From positions 1,860,001-1,924,000 of the forward strand of contig NZ_CP121112.1 of assembly GCF_029625295.1 (NCBI RefSeq): a stretch of DNA of 64,000 nucleotides, in the 5' to 3' direction. Position 1 is the stretch's first letter, and the number at the start of each line of letters is the position of its first letter. The translations under genes and the position numbers were made by a program. Origin of the DNA: Flavobacterium gyeonganense. GTDB lineage: Bacteria; Bacteroidota; Bacteroidia; Flavobacteriales; Flavobacteriaceae. Under the pieces are notes generated by a model. That model was given only the letters and a program-made list of their open reading frames with translations, ran no database searches and was not told the DNA's origin. Positions 7,705-16,915 of the stretch are shown here, piece by piece.

Positions 7705-8519
7705 TTAAGTTTCTATATAATTTTCATTGGCAAATTCACTAATTATGAAATCAACATTTGCTTTGTAAGATTTTGAAAACGGTAGTTTTATAGTCGTTTT
7801 TTTAATATAACATAAGGAGTTCCCTGTATGGATCCTCGAAATATAATTTCTGTTTACTATATAACTGTTATGAATTCTGATAAATGGATTTGACAAAACG
7901 GTTTCAAAATGTTTTAAGGTTTTAAAAGCCGTGATCATTTCTCCATTTTTCAGATGAATATCAGTCGAATTATTATCAGCCTGAAAATAACAGATTTCAT
8001 TTGAATCAATATAACGGTGATCGCCATATGACTTTACACATAAAATAAAGGATTTTCGATTTTTATTGATTTGAATTCCCTCTTCCTGATTTTGTTTTTT
8101 TCTTTTGGCTTGAGTTTCTGAACCAGAAGCACTTCATCCTCGTTATATAATTTATTCAATTTATGAATCAACTTTACCAGATCAATTGCTTCAATTGGTT
8201 TTAGAAAATAATCATTTACTTCGTACTGAATACAATCAAACGCTAAATCTTTGCTTTTTGTTGTGACAATAATTTTTGGCAGCTCTTTTAAATACATTAA
8301 TAAGCCATTAATTAAGGTCAGGGAGAGTCCGCTGGCTTTATCTTTGGGATCAATTTCTAAAAAAACCAGATCAGGCATGTGTTTTAAAATCAGGTTTATA
8401 CCATCGGTATAATTGTCTGCTGCAGCTATAAAATTCAGCTCAGAAAACTCATTTGCTATTGTCCTGATTCTTTCAACACTTACCGGATCATCATCTAAAA
8501 TAATGTAGGTGTAATTCAT
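7705..8519 (-). pseudogene. LytTR response regulator, reading frame broken as sequenced
   Basis: Two frames make one regulator. The first part (start 8519, stop at 8034) is a receiver domain with LDDDP (8-12) and FLKPI, but the phospho-acceptor position is Glu55 (LVFLEID) instead of Asp. In the next frame a continuous LytTR DNA-binding domain follows (SFILCVKSYGDHRYIDSNEI, then FIRIHNSYIVNRNYISRIH) to the stop at 7705. The frames meet at a run of seven A on the coding strand (complement of 8095-8101); one more A, or a -1 slip on the heptamer A-AAA-AAC (8100-8094), joins them exactly. Joined length is about 270 residues, normal for LytTR regulators. No LytS-type kinase is adjacent. Three other genes in the window have the same defect at A runs, so a base-calling error is most likely. 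Confidence 0.8.
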
Positions 8520-8653
8520 TGCTTTTGGATTAAATTTTGGGGTTAATCTTAAATTTGGAGTTATTTTTTCTTAAAAGAGAACATCTAAAGTTATAAAAAA
8601 TATTGAAATACCTGTCCACATAAATAAAAAACACTTTAGTTAAACGCATAAAA

Positions 8654-8686
8654 AAATCCCAAACTCCTATTCAGAATTTGGGATTT
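8654..8686 (-). terminator. terminator of glyS
   Basis: AAATCCCAAA (8654-8663) pairs perfectly with TTTGGGATTT (8677-8686) and is followed on the minus strand by T residues. It lies just after the glycyl-tRNA synthetase stop at 8708. The stretch 8520-8653 upstream of the LytTR regulator shows no gene. Confidence 0.75.
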
Positions 8687-8707
8687 AATATATTGAAAAT
8701 TAAAAAA

Positions 8708-10245
8708 TTACATTTTCATCAACCAGTTTTTCATCGAAACTTCGTTTTCAATAATATCTCTTAATTCAGAAATTTTTACACGATCTTGTTTCATTGTATC
8801 CCTATGACGAATTGTTACCGTTTCGTCTTCAATAGTTTGATGATCTACTGTTATACAGAATGGCGTTCCAAGAGCATCTGCTCTTCTGTAACGACGTCCT
8901 ACAGCATCTTTTTCATCATACGCTACATTGAAATCCCATTTTAAATCTTCGATGATTTTTTTAGAAATTTCTGGTAATCCGTCTTTTTTAACCAGTGGTA
9001 AAACTGCTGCTTTTGTTGGAGCTAAAACGGCTGGTAATTTCAGTACTGTTCTTGTCGATCCGTCCTCTAAAACCTCTTCCTGCAACGATGTTGCAAAAAC
9101 AGCTAAAAACATACGATCCAGACCTACAGAGGTCTCTACAACATACGGAACATAGTTTTCATTCAGTTCCGGATCAAAATACTGCAGTTTTCTTCCTGAA
9201 TATTGTTCGTGCGCTTTTAGATCAAAATCAGTACGGGAATGAATTCCTTCCAATTCTTTAAATCCGAATGGGAAATTAAACTCAATATCGGCAGCTGCAT
9301 TTGCGTAATGTGCTAATTTTTCATGATCGTGAAAACGGTAATTGTCATTTCCTAATCCTAAAGACAAATGCCATTTCAAACGTGTTTCTTTCCAGTGCTC
9401 GTACCATTGCATTTCTTCTCCCGGACGTACAAAAAACTGCATTTCCATTTGTTCGAATTCACGCATACGGAAAATGAATTGTCTGGCAACAATTTCGTTT
9501 CTAAAGGCTTTACCGGTTTGAGCAATTCCAAAAGGAACTTTCATACGGCCAGATTTCTGTACATTCAGGAAGTTTACAAAAATACCCTGAGCCGTTTCCG
9601 GACGCAAATATAAATCCATTGCAGAATCTGCAGAAGCTCCCAGTTTTGTTCCGAACATCAGGTTAAACTGCTTCACATCTGTCCAGTTTTTAGAACCGGT
9701 TTCAGGATCAGCAATCTCCAATTCTTCAATTAAAGCTTTTACATCCTGAAGATCTTCACTCATCCCTTTTGCAAGCCTTGCCAAAATTTCTTTCTTTTTG
9801 AAAGATATTCTACAACACGTGCATTGGTTGTAATAAATTCTTCTTCATTAAAAGCATCTCCAAAACGAGCTTTCGCTTTTTCGATTTCTTTTTGAGCTTT
9901 TTGATTTAACTTTTCAGCATAATCTTCTACTAAGGTATCAGCTCTGTATCTTTTTTTAGAATCTTTATTGTCAATTAACGGATCATTGAAGGCATCAACG
10001 TGACCTGAAGCTTTCCAGGTTGTTGGATGCATCAATATTGCAGCATCAAGGCCGACAATATTTTCATTCATCTGAACCATTGATTTCCACCAATATTCAC
10101 GGATATTCTTTTTTAATTCGACACCATTTTGTGCATAATCATATACAGCACTCAGTCCATCGTATACTTCGCTTGACGGAAAAATAAATCCGTACTCTTT
10201 TGCGTGCGAAACCACATTCTTAAATAAATCTTCTTGTTTTGCCAT
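8708..10245 (-). pseudogene. glyS: glycyl-tRNA synthetase, frameshifted as sequenced (probably intact in the cell)
   Basis: This is the single-chain, eukaryote-like GlyRS that charges tRNA-Gly. The N-terminal part (start 10245) opens with [19 protein letters not shown] and runs to [14 protein letters not shown], with its stop at 9760. The remaining ~360 residues lie in another frame and begin [17 protein letters not shown]. They include the class II motifs (LYLRPETAQGIFVNF, GIAQTGKAFRNEI, VVETSVGLDRMF) and the anticodon-binding domain (LPLVKKDG onward). One additional A in the AAAAAG/AAAG runs at about 9786-9805 restores SK(R/K)[10 protein letters not shown] and a ~513-residue protein of normal size. 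GlyRS is essential and no second copy is seen here, so a sequencing or assembly error is more likely than a true mutation. Confidence 0.9.
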
Positions 10246-10304
10246 AGTGATGCAAAAATATAAAAAGTGAGTTTAAAAAAAAGAAAAATAGTTGAAGATT
10301 GCCC

Positions 10305-10332
10305 ATTGATTACTAAATTTTTAGTAATCAAT
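10305..10332. promoter_or_regulatory. 12-bp inverted repeat upstream of glyS
   Basis: ATTGATTACTAA (10305-10316) and TTAGTAATCAAT (10321-10332) form a perfect 12-bp stem with a 4-base loop, 60 bases before the glyS start and 220 before comF. It lacks a strong T run, so it could be an operator, an mRNA hairpin or a weak terminator. The rest of the 10246-10552 gap is AT-rich with no gene. Confidence 0.45.
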
Positions 10333-10552
10333 CACGGTTTTTCGGTTTCCGAATAAAAATTTATTTTTTTTATAATTAAAAGGCTGCTTATTTGCTTTTC
10401 TAAATATTCCTTTACACTTAAAATGGATCTATAAGCTACTATTTAAAATTAATTTCAATTGCATTAAAATATTTTTTATGAATAAAAATAGCAATCAATT
10501 GTATTTTTTGACACTTTTATCTTACATTTATTTTTTTAAATAATATTACAAA

Positions 10553-11236
10553 ATGTTTGAATCTTTAAAAAATCTCTTTTTCCCTAAAGTGTGCGCCGGC
10601 TGTCACTCGCTTTTAATGACAAACGAAAATGTTATATGTACCAGCTGCCGGCATGAAATGCCTCTTACTCAATACCATTTAGATACTAATAATGAGGCAG
10701 TCAAGAAATTTTATGGGAAAATTGACATTGAACATGCATCGGCATTTTTGTATTTCAACAAAAAAGGAATTGTACAGGAGCTGATACACAATCTGAAATA
10801 CAAAGGATACGAAGAAATTGGAACAGTCCTGGGAGACTGGTATGTGGAAGATTTAAAAAATATTCAGCTTGAGACGTCTTTTGATGTTGTAATTCCTGTA
10901 CCGCTTCATCGAAAGAAGTTTAAGGAAAGAGGTTATAATCAGGTAGCTACTTTTGGAAATGCTTTGTCCAAAGGACTGGGTATCGACTATAATGAAACTA
11001 TTTTGTTTCGGAAGAAATATTCTAAAACCCAATCCAAAAAGAATCTTTTGGGAAGATCAGAAGGAATAGAAAACTTATTTGATGTGTATTTTTCAGAAGA
11101 AAATCATAATAAACATTTCTTACTTGTTGATGATGTTCTCACAACAGGTGCCACATTAGAAGCCTGCTCACGGGCATTACTCAAAATCCCAGGAGCAAAA
11201 ATCAGCATTGTATGTATGGCAATGGCTAATTCTTAA
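10553..11236 (+). CDS. comF: ComF-family phosphoribosyltransferase-like protein
   Basis: This 227-residue protein has a zinc-ribbon N-terminus (Cys14-x2-Cys17 and Cys29-x2-Cys32 in VCAGC and ICTSC). A type I phosphoribosyltransferase domain follows, with PVPLHRKKFKERGYNQ and the PRPP-binding loop LLVDDVLTTGATLE (about 189-202). In naturally transformable bacteria ComF acts with the cytoplasmic DNA-uptake helicase machinery; in other species it is often called a PRTase of unknown substrate. Length and motifs are normal. It converges with the metalloprotease gene, whose stop codon lies only 2 bp beyond its own, so little room is left for a terminator. No other competence gene is adjacent, so the transformation role here is by family only. 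Confidence 0.9.
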   Translation: MFESLKNLFFPKVCAGCHSLLMTNENVICTSCRHEMPLTQYHLDTNNEAVKKFYGKIDIEHASAFLYFNKKGIVQELIHNLKYKGYEEIGTVLGDWYVEDLKNIQLETSFDVVIPVPLHRKKFKERGYNQVATFGNALSKGLGIDYNETILFRKKYSKTQSKKNLLGRSEGIENLFDVYFSEENHNKHFLLVDDVLTTGATLEACSRALLKIPGAKISIVCMAMANS

Positions 11237-11237
11237 A

Positions 11238-13907
11238 TTAGTTTATCAGTATCTTTTTGACAATTTTTTTACTGCCATTAATGATGGTTACTAAATATAA
11301 TCCGGCAGATGCTTTTTTTAACTGAATGTTTTGATTAAAATAAGCTCCTTTACCAAAATTTTCATCATATACATTTTGGCCAAGGATATCATGTACTAAT
11401 ACTTCTACATCTTTAGTAGGGTCACATTTAAACTGAACAGTAAAATTACCATTATTTGGATTTGGATATAATGCAAAATCCACGCTTTCGAATTCAGTAT
11501 CATCGAGAGTAAATGTCTGACTGCAAATAGTTACAGATGCCGAATTTATAGTTCCGAAACGTCCCGAAACAGCATCACGAACCTCAAATTTCCATGTCCC
11601 CTGAGGATTTTGCCCTTTGAATGCGTTTAAAAATTCTGCAGGCACAACCATCTGACTCGTTGTTTTAGAACAATCCAATTCGGTTCCTGAATCATCGTAA
11701 TTCAGTGTTAAAGTAGAATTAGTGCTGCCACAATTTTTATCAAACAATTTTACGACTGTTCCAAGTGGACTTACTATTTGAATTTCTAAATCTGAAAACC
11801 TTTCGTGTGTTACATTTACTGCGACTTTTACATCAGAAACTATTCCTGTGGAAGCAGGCACATTTACTGTTTTTGTAGTAAAGGAAGATCCAAACGGTAT
11901 AGTAAAAGAACTTCCGAAACTATAAGAATCGCAAGTCGTTGCTGATGTATAACCTATAGCAAAAGGACTAGCATTTAAAGCATAATAAATGTTAGCGACT
12001 GGCTCAATTAGCAGCCTGCAATTTGTAGCGGCAATATCTGAAGGTACTGTTATGGTCTGTGAGCCATCGTTTGGTGTATTTGCTTCAAGAATGACAGGAA
12101 AAGTCAAACCTCCATCTGTAGATAATTTAATATTTACATTATTGGAACCGGGCAATGTATTCGTATTCTTTACATCCCAGTTTATGGTCTGAAAAGAACC
12201 TTTTTGCCACCCTATATCATTTGTATTTTGCGAGGTTACGGCAAACGGACCGACCGCAGCATTTACAGTAACAATCATGTTATCGGTATTAGTCTGAGGG
12301 ATTGTTAAAGCTGCATTATCTCTTCCTGTAAGTGAAAAATGCAAAGTTCTTGCGACTGACGAAACAGATTCCCAGGTGGTGGTTAACCTGTTTTGAAGTA
12401 CTGTGTTTAAGCTTGGCATATACCTAACAGGTGAGTTGTTTGGCGGAAGAGATCGAAATAATGGCCCGTCTGGTTTAGCCGGATAAGCAATACTATTACT
12501 TCCGGATGTTGTGGTGGCACTATCATTTTGCTCCCAGCAATAAGTAACTGTATCGCCATCCGGATCAGAGCCTGTTCCGGTTAAAATAAATGGGGTATTA
12601 AATGGAATGGTATAATCGGAACCTGCACTTACAACCGGCGGATTATTATTTATTGGCGAACTAACCGGGCATGATTTAGTAGCAAGATTATTCTGGATTT
12701 GTAAAATACTTGCGTAGGCAAAGTAATCATCAGAAACATTCTGAATATCATAATCATTTGTTACTCCTGCATATCCCATGATAGTCGAACCACTACCCGG
12801 TTCTACATTTGTCCCTGTGCCTTCAATTAAATGAGAATAAGTATGAGTACCTCCTAACTGATGCCCCATTTCATGTGCTACAAAATCAATATCAAATGTA
12901 TCTCCCTGAGGAATTCCATCTGAAGGAGAGGTATATGCACTCCCTTTTGCCTGATCATCTGACGAAGAAATAGGATTATCACATACACAGCCTATACAAC
13001 CCGCATCTCCTCCGCCACCTGAACCGCCAAATAAATGCCCTATATCATACCCACTGTTGCCAATAACGGTAGTTAATGTTTGCTGAACTTCTAAGTTCCA
13101 TGCCCCTTTTGCGCCTTGCGGTGCGTTAGAATAAGGATCTATTGATGCATTTGTATAAATAATATCTAAATTATTTGGTATTATAGTTAATTGCACAGCT
13201 AAATCTTTATTAAAAACGGCATTCACCCTTGTCATAGTGGCATTCATTCCGGCTAATGCGCCTGCTTTTGTACCTCCAAAAAACGAAGCGTATTCTCCTG
13301 TACACGATAATGCAAGCCGAAGTGTTTTTAAGGTTTTAGTATTAGATGCTGTTTTTGCTGTTTTATCAGAATTTTTTTTAGTAGTTTCCTCTTTTGTTTT
13401 ACAAATCAGCAATTTTGAAGTATCTTTATTTTTAGATGTAAACAACACATATTCTGACTTATTGTCTGGATTTTGCTCTATAAATTCAGACGCCTTGTCT
13501 AAACGGAATACCATAGTCTGAACTCCTATTGGAGCTATACTGAAATGAATTTTTGCAGTTTTATCATCTAATCCCGTACCCACATAAGCTCTGATTTCAG
13601 GGTATTTTGCTTGTAATTCGGGATCAAAATTCGAGGATTCCCAAACCATAAATCGTTCTAAAACACCTTCAGTATTTGGAACCGTGATTTCAGAAACAGC
13701 ATTTTTTGACGTCTTGCCTGAAGCTGCAATTTTCTGAATCAAAAGATTCTCATTCAGTTTATAATATAGCTTTTCCTGATTAAGAACGTTTCTTGTTTTT
13801 TTTGCCGAAACCGAATTCACTTTCTCCCAAAGAACATTTGTTTGTGCATGAACTGTAATACAGAAAAAAATAGAAAGCAGAATTAGTAGCTGTTTTTTCA
13901 TAATCAA
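11238..13907 (-). CDS. secreted reprolysin-like metalloprotease with P-domain and T9SS type A signal
   Basis: This 889-residue protein has a signal peptide (MKKQLLILLSIFFCITVHAQ; the second Met at 13901 is the likelier start). A propeptide runs to about residue 190. The zinc-protease domain carries HEMGHQLGGTH at about 342-352, the HExxHxxGxxH signature of metzincins such as reprolysins, with a Met-turn candidate (IMGYAG). Next come Ig-like/PKD-type segments (about 420-650), a proprotein-convertase P-domain (about 660-795, with SDLEIQIVSPLGT and GTWKFEVRDAVSGRFG), and a type A T9SS C-terminal domain (FALYPNPNNGNFTV to KKILIN). It should be exported through the Sec and type IX systems and released or anchored at the surface. 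A minus-strand TAnnTTTG box lies 18-25 bases upstream. Substrate unknown. Confidence 0.93.
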   Translation of the reverse strand: MIMKKQLLILLSIFFCITVHAQTNVLWEKVNSVSAKKTRNVLNQEKLYYKLNENLLIQKIAASGKTSKNAVSEITVPNTEGVLERFMVWESSNFDPELQAKYPEIRAYVGTGLDDKTAKIHFSIAPIGVQTMVFRLDKASEFIEQNPDNKSEYVLFTSKNKDTSKLLICKTKEETTKKNSDKTAKTASNTKTLKTLRLALSCTGEYASFFGGTKAGALAGMNATMTRVNAVFNKDLAVQLTIIPNNLDIIYTNASIDPYSNAPQGAKGAWNLEVQQTLTTVIGNSGYDIGHLFGGSGGGGDAGCIGCVCDNPISSSDDQAKGSAYTSPSDGIPQGDTFDIDFVAHEMGHQLGGTHTYSHLIEGTGTNVEPGSGSTIMGYAGVTNDYDIQNVSDDYFAYASILQIQNNLATKSCPVSSPINNNPPVVSAGSDYTIPFNTPFILTGTGSDPDGDTVTYCWEQNDSATTTSGSNSIAYPAKPDGPLFRSLPPNNSPVRYMPSLNTVLQNRLTTTWESVSSVARTLHFSLTGRDNAALTIPQTNTDNMIVTVNAAVGPFAVTSQNTNDIGWQKGSFQTINWDVKNTNTLPGSNNVNIKLSTDGGLTFPVILEANTPNDGSQTITVPSDIAATNCRLLIEPVANIYYALNASPFAIGYTSATTCDSYSFGSSFTIPFGSSFTTKTVNVPASTGIVSDVKVAVNVTHERFSDLEIQIVSPLGTVVKLFDKNCGSTNSTLTLNYDDSGTELDCSKTTSQMVVPAEFLNAFKGQNPQGTWKFEVRDAVSGRFGTINSASVTICSQTFTLDDTEFESVDFALYPNPNNGNFTVQFKCDPTKDVEVLVHDILGQNVYDENFGKGAYFNQNIQLKKASAGLYLVTIINGSKKIVKKILIN

Positions 13908-13924
13908 GAGGTTATTTTGAGAAT

Positions 13925-13932
13925 CAAAATTA
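13925..13932 (-). promoter_or_regulatory. -7 box for the metalloprotease gene
   Basis: The minus strand reads TAATTTTG (TAnnTTTG) 18-25 bases before the start at 13907. No convincing -33 element at the usual spacing was seen, so this is tentative. Confidence 0.35.
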
Positions 13933-14070
13933 AATTAATTAAGTCAAATTCTTTTCTATTCTCGACAGATATTTATTTCGCATCGACAAATTACTCCTTT
14001 TTCACAAAAAACCAAACGAATCAAATTAAAAAATCAATTCAGGTTGCTATCAGATTTAAAATAGATAGTA

Positions 14071-14078
14071 TAAATTTG
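14071..14078 (+). promoter_or_regulatory. -7 box for ribF
   Basis: TAAATTTG matches TAnnTTTG and lies 21 bases before the ribF start at 14100, with a TTG at 14044-14046 as a loosely spaced -33 candidate. Confidence 0.45.
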
Positions 14079-14099
14079 CAGCATCTTAAATAATTTGTT

Positions 14100-15029
14100 T
14101 TGAAGCTCTTTCATTCTATAAACGATTTCCACTCTACCAAGAAAACCATTTTAACTCTTGGGACTTTTGATGGCGTACATATTGGTCATAAAAAAATTCT
14201 GGAAAGAATTACTCAAAACACTGAAAACGGACAATATGAAAGTCTTGTTCTTACCTTTTTTCCACATCCCAGAATGGTTCTTCAGGAAAAATCAGAAATA
14301 AAACTTTTAAATACCATTCAGGAAAAATCTAAACTTCTGGAAGCAACCGGAATTGAAAACCTTGTTATTCATCCATTTAATGAAAGTTTTTCAAGATTAA
14401 CTGCTGAAGAATTTGTACACTCCATTTTAGTAGATCAGTTCCATATCCATAAAATAATTATTGGCCATGACCATCGTTTTGGTAGAAACAGAACAGCCAA
14501 TATTGATAATTTAATCGCTTTTGGAGCCGAATACGGTTTTGAAGTTGAACAAATTTCGGCTCAGGAAATCCAGGATGTTTCAGTAAGTTCTACCAAAATC
14601 AGAAAAGCATTGCAGGAAGGTAATATGGCTTTAGCCAATGAATATCTGGGTTATACTTATTTTCTAACTGGTGATGTCGTAAAAGGAAAGCAGCTGGGAA
14701 GAACAATTGGCTTTCCAACTGCTAATATCCAGATTGAAGAAGACTACAAACTGATTCCTAAAAATGGTGTTTATGTTGTAAAAACTGTTGTTGATCAAAA
14801 AGAAGTTTTCGGAATGATGAATATTGGTTTCAATCCAACTGTAAATGGGCAAAAACAAACCATCGAAGTAAATCTTTTTGATTTTGATGCCGACATTTAT
14901 GGACAAAAACTGGAGATTTCACTACTAAAATACCTTCGCGAGGAACAAAAATTTGGATCCGTAGATTTGCTGAAAGAACAGTTAAATCTGGACAAACAAA
15001 CTGCATTAGAGTTCATAAGCAAAAGCTAA
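14100..15029 (+). CDS. ribF: bifunctional riboflavin kinase / FAD synthetase
   Basis: This 309-residue cytoplasmic enzyme converts riboflavin to FMN and then to FAD. The N-terminal nucleotidyltransferase domain shows TLGTFDGVHIGHKKIL (about 18-33, with the HxGH motif), FFPHPRMVL and IIGHDHRFGRNR. The C-terminal riboflavin kinase domain shows GKQLGRTIGFPTANI (about 198-212), NGVYVVK, MMNIGFNPT and IEVNLFDFDADIYG. The start is a TTG at 14100, chosen because MKLFHSINDF matches the usual start of Flavobacterium RibF and no ATG lies near. An FMN riboswitch was not seen. Length is normal. Confidence 0.96.
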   Translation: MKLFHSINDFHSTKKTILTLGTFDGVHIGHKKILERITQNTENGQYESLVLTFFPHPRMVLQEKSEIKLLNTIQEKSKLLEATGIENLVIHPFNESFSRLTAEEFVHSILVDQFHIHKIIIGHDHRFGRNRTANIDNLIAFGAEYGFEVEQISAQEIQDVSVSSTKIRKALQEGNMALANEYLGYTYFLTGDVVKGKQLGRTIGFPTANIQIEEDYKLIPKNGVYVVKTVVDQKEVFGMMNIGFNPTVNGQKQTIEVNLFDFDADIYGQKLEISLLKYLREEQKFGSVDLLKEQLNLDKQTALEFISKS

Positions 15030-15148
15030 AAAATTCTAATACTATACTTTTAGTTATTTTTAAATCATCTTATTTATTTTTTTAGTAAATTTAATACACT
15101 TTACTGAATACCAAATATTTACTATTAACTTCTTTAAAAATAACCATC

Positions 15149-15586
15149 ATGAAATTACCAAAAGAAATTGTCAACGGATCTATAATATTCCTTGGCATAG
15201 GCATTTATTTTTTATTGATGAATGTATTAGGTTTAGCCGATTTATTTTATTTACGTACCCTGAATGTATTGTTTATTTTTTACGGAGTAAACAGAACCAT
15301 GCAGATGAACCTTCATGAAGGAGAAACTAATTTTGTATCCAATGCTGTTTCGGCTATGGCTACTTCAGTAGTGGGTGTGTCGATGAGCGTCTTCGGATTA
15401 TTAGTTTATAGCTATGCAAAAGGCGGAGATGCCTATGTTGCTTCTTTATCTGAAACCTTTATGTTTGGAGGAAACCCATCTGTACCAACGTATTGCATCT
15501 GCTTATTATTTGAAGGCCTTGCATCTTCAGTCATTGTCACCTTAATGATGATGTTATACTGGAATAACAAATACATAGCCGATTAA
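15149..15586 (+). CDS. four-helix integral membrane protein of unknown function
   Basis: This 145-residue protein has four predicted membrane helices, about residues 10-32 (GSIIFLGIGIYFLLMNVLG), 33-48, 65-90 (AVSAMATSVVGVSMSVFGLL) and 115-138 (CICLLFEGLASSVIVTLMMM). The loops are short. I recognise no family or motif. It sits between ribF and bioB on the same strand but has its own 119-bp upstream gap and a terminator after it, so it is probably transcribed alone or as the tail of ribF. The topology suggests an inner-membrane protein; no function can be inferred. Confidence 0.75.
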   Translation: MKLPKEIVNGSIIFLGIGIYFLLMNVLGLADLFYLRTLNVLFIFYGVNRTMQMNLHEGETNFVSNAVSAMATSVVGVSMSVFGLLVYSYAKGGDAYVASLSETFMFGGNPSVPTYCICLLFEGLASSVIVTLMMMLYWNNKYIAD

Positions 15587-15614
15587 TTTTTTTAAAATAA
15601 AAAGAGTTATTCCG

Positions 15615-15658
15615 CACTCTAAAATCATAAAAAACTACAATTCTATGATTTTAGGGTG
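15615..15658 (+). terminator. terminator after the membrane protein gene
   Basis: CACTCTAAAATCATA (15615-15629) pairs with TATGATTTTAGGGTG (15644-15658), 15 bp with one G-T wobble, followed by a T-rich run. Confidence 0.8.
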
Positions 15659-15698
15659 TTTCTTTTTTGAAAATAACTGCCAAATATTCATTTACAGC

Positions 15699-15737
15699 AA
15701 TCAACATTGGTTGATTAGAACTATTTAACTACTTTTG
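15699..15737 (+). promoter_or_regulatory. bioB promoter with overlapping palindrome
   Basis: TACTTTTG (15730-15737) is a TAnnTTTG -7 box, 22 bases before the bioB start at 15760, and TTG at 15711-15713 is a -33 candidate with 16 bases between. A 7-bp palindrome, AATCAAC-ATTG-GTTGATT (15699-15716), covers that -33 site, where a repressor could block the promoter. It does not look like the classic BirA operator as I know it. Confidence 0.4.
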
Positions 15738-15759
15738 AAGCATCAAAAACAATGTATCA

Positions 15760-16848
15760 ATGAGCGTTACAAAACACAACTGGACAAAAGACGAAATAAT
15801 CGCCATATATAACAAACCTATGATGGACTTGCTGTATGAAGCAGCAACAATTCACAGACAAAAACACGATCCGAACGTAGTTCAGGTATCGACTTTACTT
15901 TCTATCAAAACAGGAGGCTGTCCGGAAGATTGCGGGTATTGCCCACAGGCTGCACGTTACAACACAGGAGTTGAGGGAAATGATTTGATGAGTGTAAGCC
16001 AGGTAAAAGCTCAGGCCTTACGTGCCAAATCTAGCGGATCATCCCGTGTTTGTATGGGGGCTGCCTGGAGAAATGTAAAAGACGGTGAAGAATTTGATCA
16101 GGTTTTAGAAATGGTTCGTACCATCAACAAACTGGATATGGAAGTTTGCTGTACTCTCGGCATGATTACCGAAAATCAGGCGCAGCGTCTGGCAGAAGCA
16201 GGATTATATGCTTACAATCACAACTTAGATACTTCTGAAGATTATTACAAAGATGTTATTTCAACACGTGCTTTTGAAGACCGTTTAGAAACCATTGAAA
16301 ATGTTCGTAAAACTAACGTTACAGTTTGCAGCGGTGGAATTATCGGAATGGGAGAAAGTATCGAAGACAGAGCTGGAATGCTGGTTGCGCTTTCTACTTT
16401 AAATCCACAACCGGAATCAGTGCCGATTAATGCTTTGGTTGCCGTAGAAGGAACTCCTATGGAAGATGAAAAACCGGTAGAAATCTGGGAGATGATTCGA
16501 ATGGTAGCCACTACCCGAATCGTAATGCCTGAAACGCAGGTACGTTTATCTGCAGGAAGAACCAATATGAGCCGCGAAGGTCAGGCAATGTGTTTCTTTG
16601 CAGGAGCAAATTCTATTTTTGCAGGAGATAAATTACTTACTACACCAAATCCTGATGTACATGAAGACATGAAAATGTTCGAGTTATTAGGATTGAATCC
16701 GCAAAAACCTTTTACAAAAGTATCACAGCCTAAAACAGTTGAAGCTGAAGATTCTCAATTTACTCCTCTTGGGGAAAAACCAAAATGGTCAAGGCCGGGA
16801 CACACTATTGAAAGAAATGTTGAACATTCGATTAAATCAAAAGTTTAA
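15760..16848 (+). CDS. bioB: biotin synthase
   Basis: This 362-residue radical-SAM enzyme inserts sulfur into dethiobiotin to make biotin. It has the 4Fe-4S/SAM motif Cys54-x3-Cys58-x2-Cys61 (GGCPEDCGYCPQAARY), followed by VCMGAAWRN, CCTLGMI, YNHNLDTSEDYY and the conserved VCSGGIIGMGE, together with the [2Fe-2S] ligand region ending in VRLSAGRTNMS. The C-terminal ~40 residues past the usual core (about 320-362) are polar and end in VEHSIKSKV, a common extension in Flavobacteria. No other bio gene is next to it. It has its own promoter and a strong terminator, so it is monocistronic. Confidence 0.98.
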   Translation: MSVTKHNWTKDEIIAIYNKPMMDLLYEAATIHRQKHDPNVVQVSTLLSIKTGGCPEDCGYCPQAARYNTGVEGNDLMSVSQVKAQALRAKSSGSSRVCMGAAWRNVKDGEEFDQVLEMVRTINKLDMEVCCTLGMITENQAQRLAEAGLYAYNHNLDTSEDYYKDVISTRAFEDRLETIENVRKTNVTVCSGGIIGMGESIEDRAGMLVALSTLNPQPESVPINALVAVEGTPMEDEKPVEIWEMIRMVATTRIVMPETQVRLSAGRTNMSREGQAMCFFAGANSIFAGDKLLTTPNPDVHEDMKMFELLGLNPQKPFTKVSQPKTVEAEDSQFTPLGEKPKWSRPGHTIERNVEHSIKSKV

Positions 16849-16872
16849 GATTTTTTCTACCAACCTATAAAT

Positions 16873-16910
16873 AAAAATGCTTTTGACACACAATTGTCAA
16901 AAGCATTTTT
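16873..16910. terminator. bidirectional terminator after bioB
   Basis: A 16-bp perfect stem (16873-16888 with 16895-16910) has a 6-base loop and A/T runs on both sides. It lies between the convergent genes bioB and 16916-17341. Confidence 0.9.
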
Positions 16911-16915
16911 TTATT

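Noticed and set aside
7594..7776. Possible 60-residue plus-strand gene
   Set aside because: It overlaps the LytTR domain on the other strand, has no promoter or domain, and the composition looks like antisense read-through.
8708..10245. Split glycyl-tRNA synthetase as a genuine two-subunit enzyme
   Set aside because: The two parts overlap in different frames in the middle of a conserved helix of the single-chain enzyme, and one inserted base restores the family sequence.
15587..15759. Riboswitch upstream of bioB, ribF or thiL
   Set aside because: The leaders are short and AT-rich, and none shows the conserved TPP or FMN riboswitch core.
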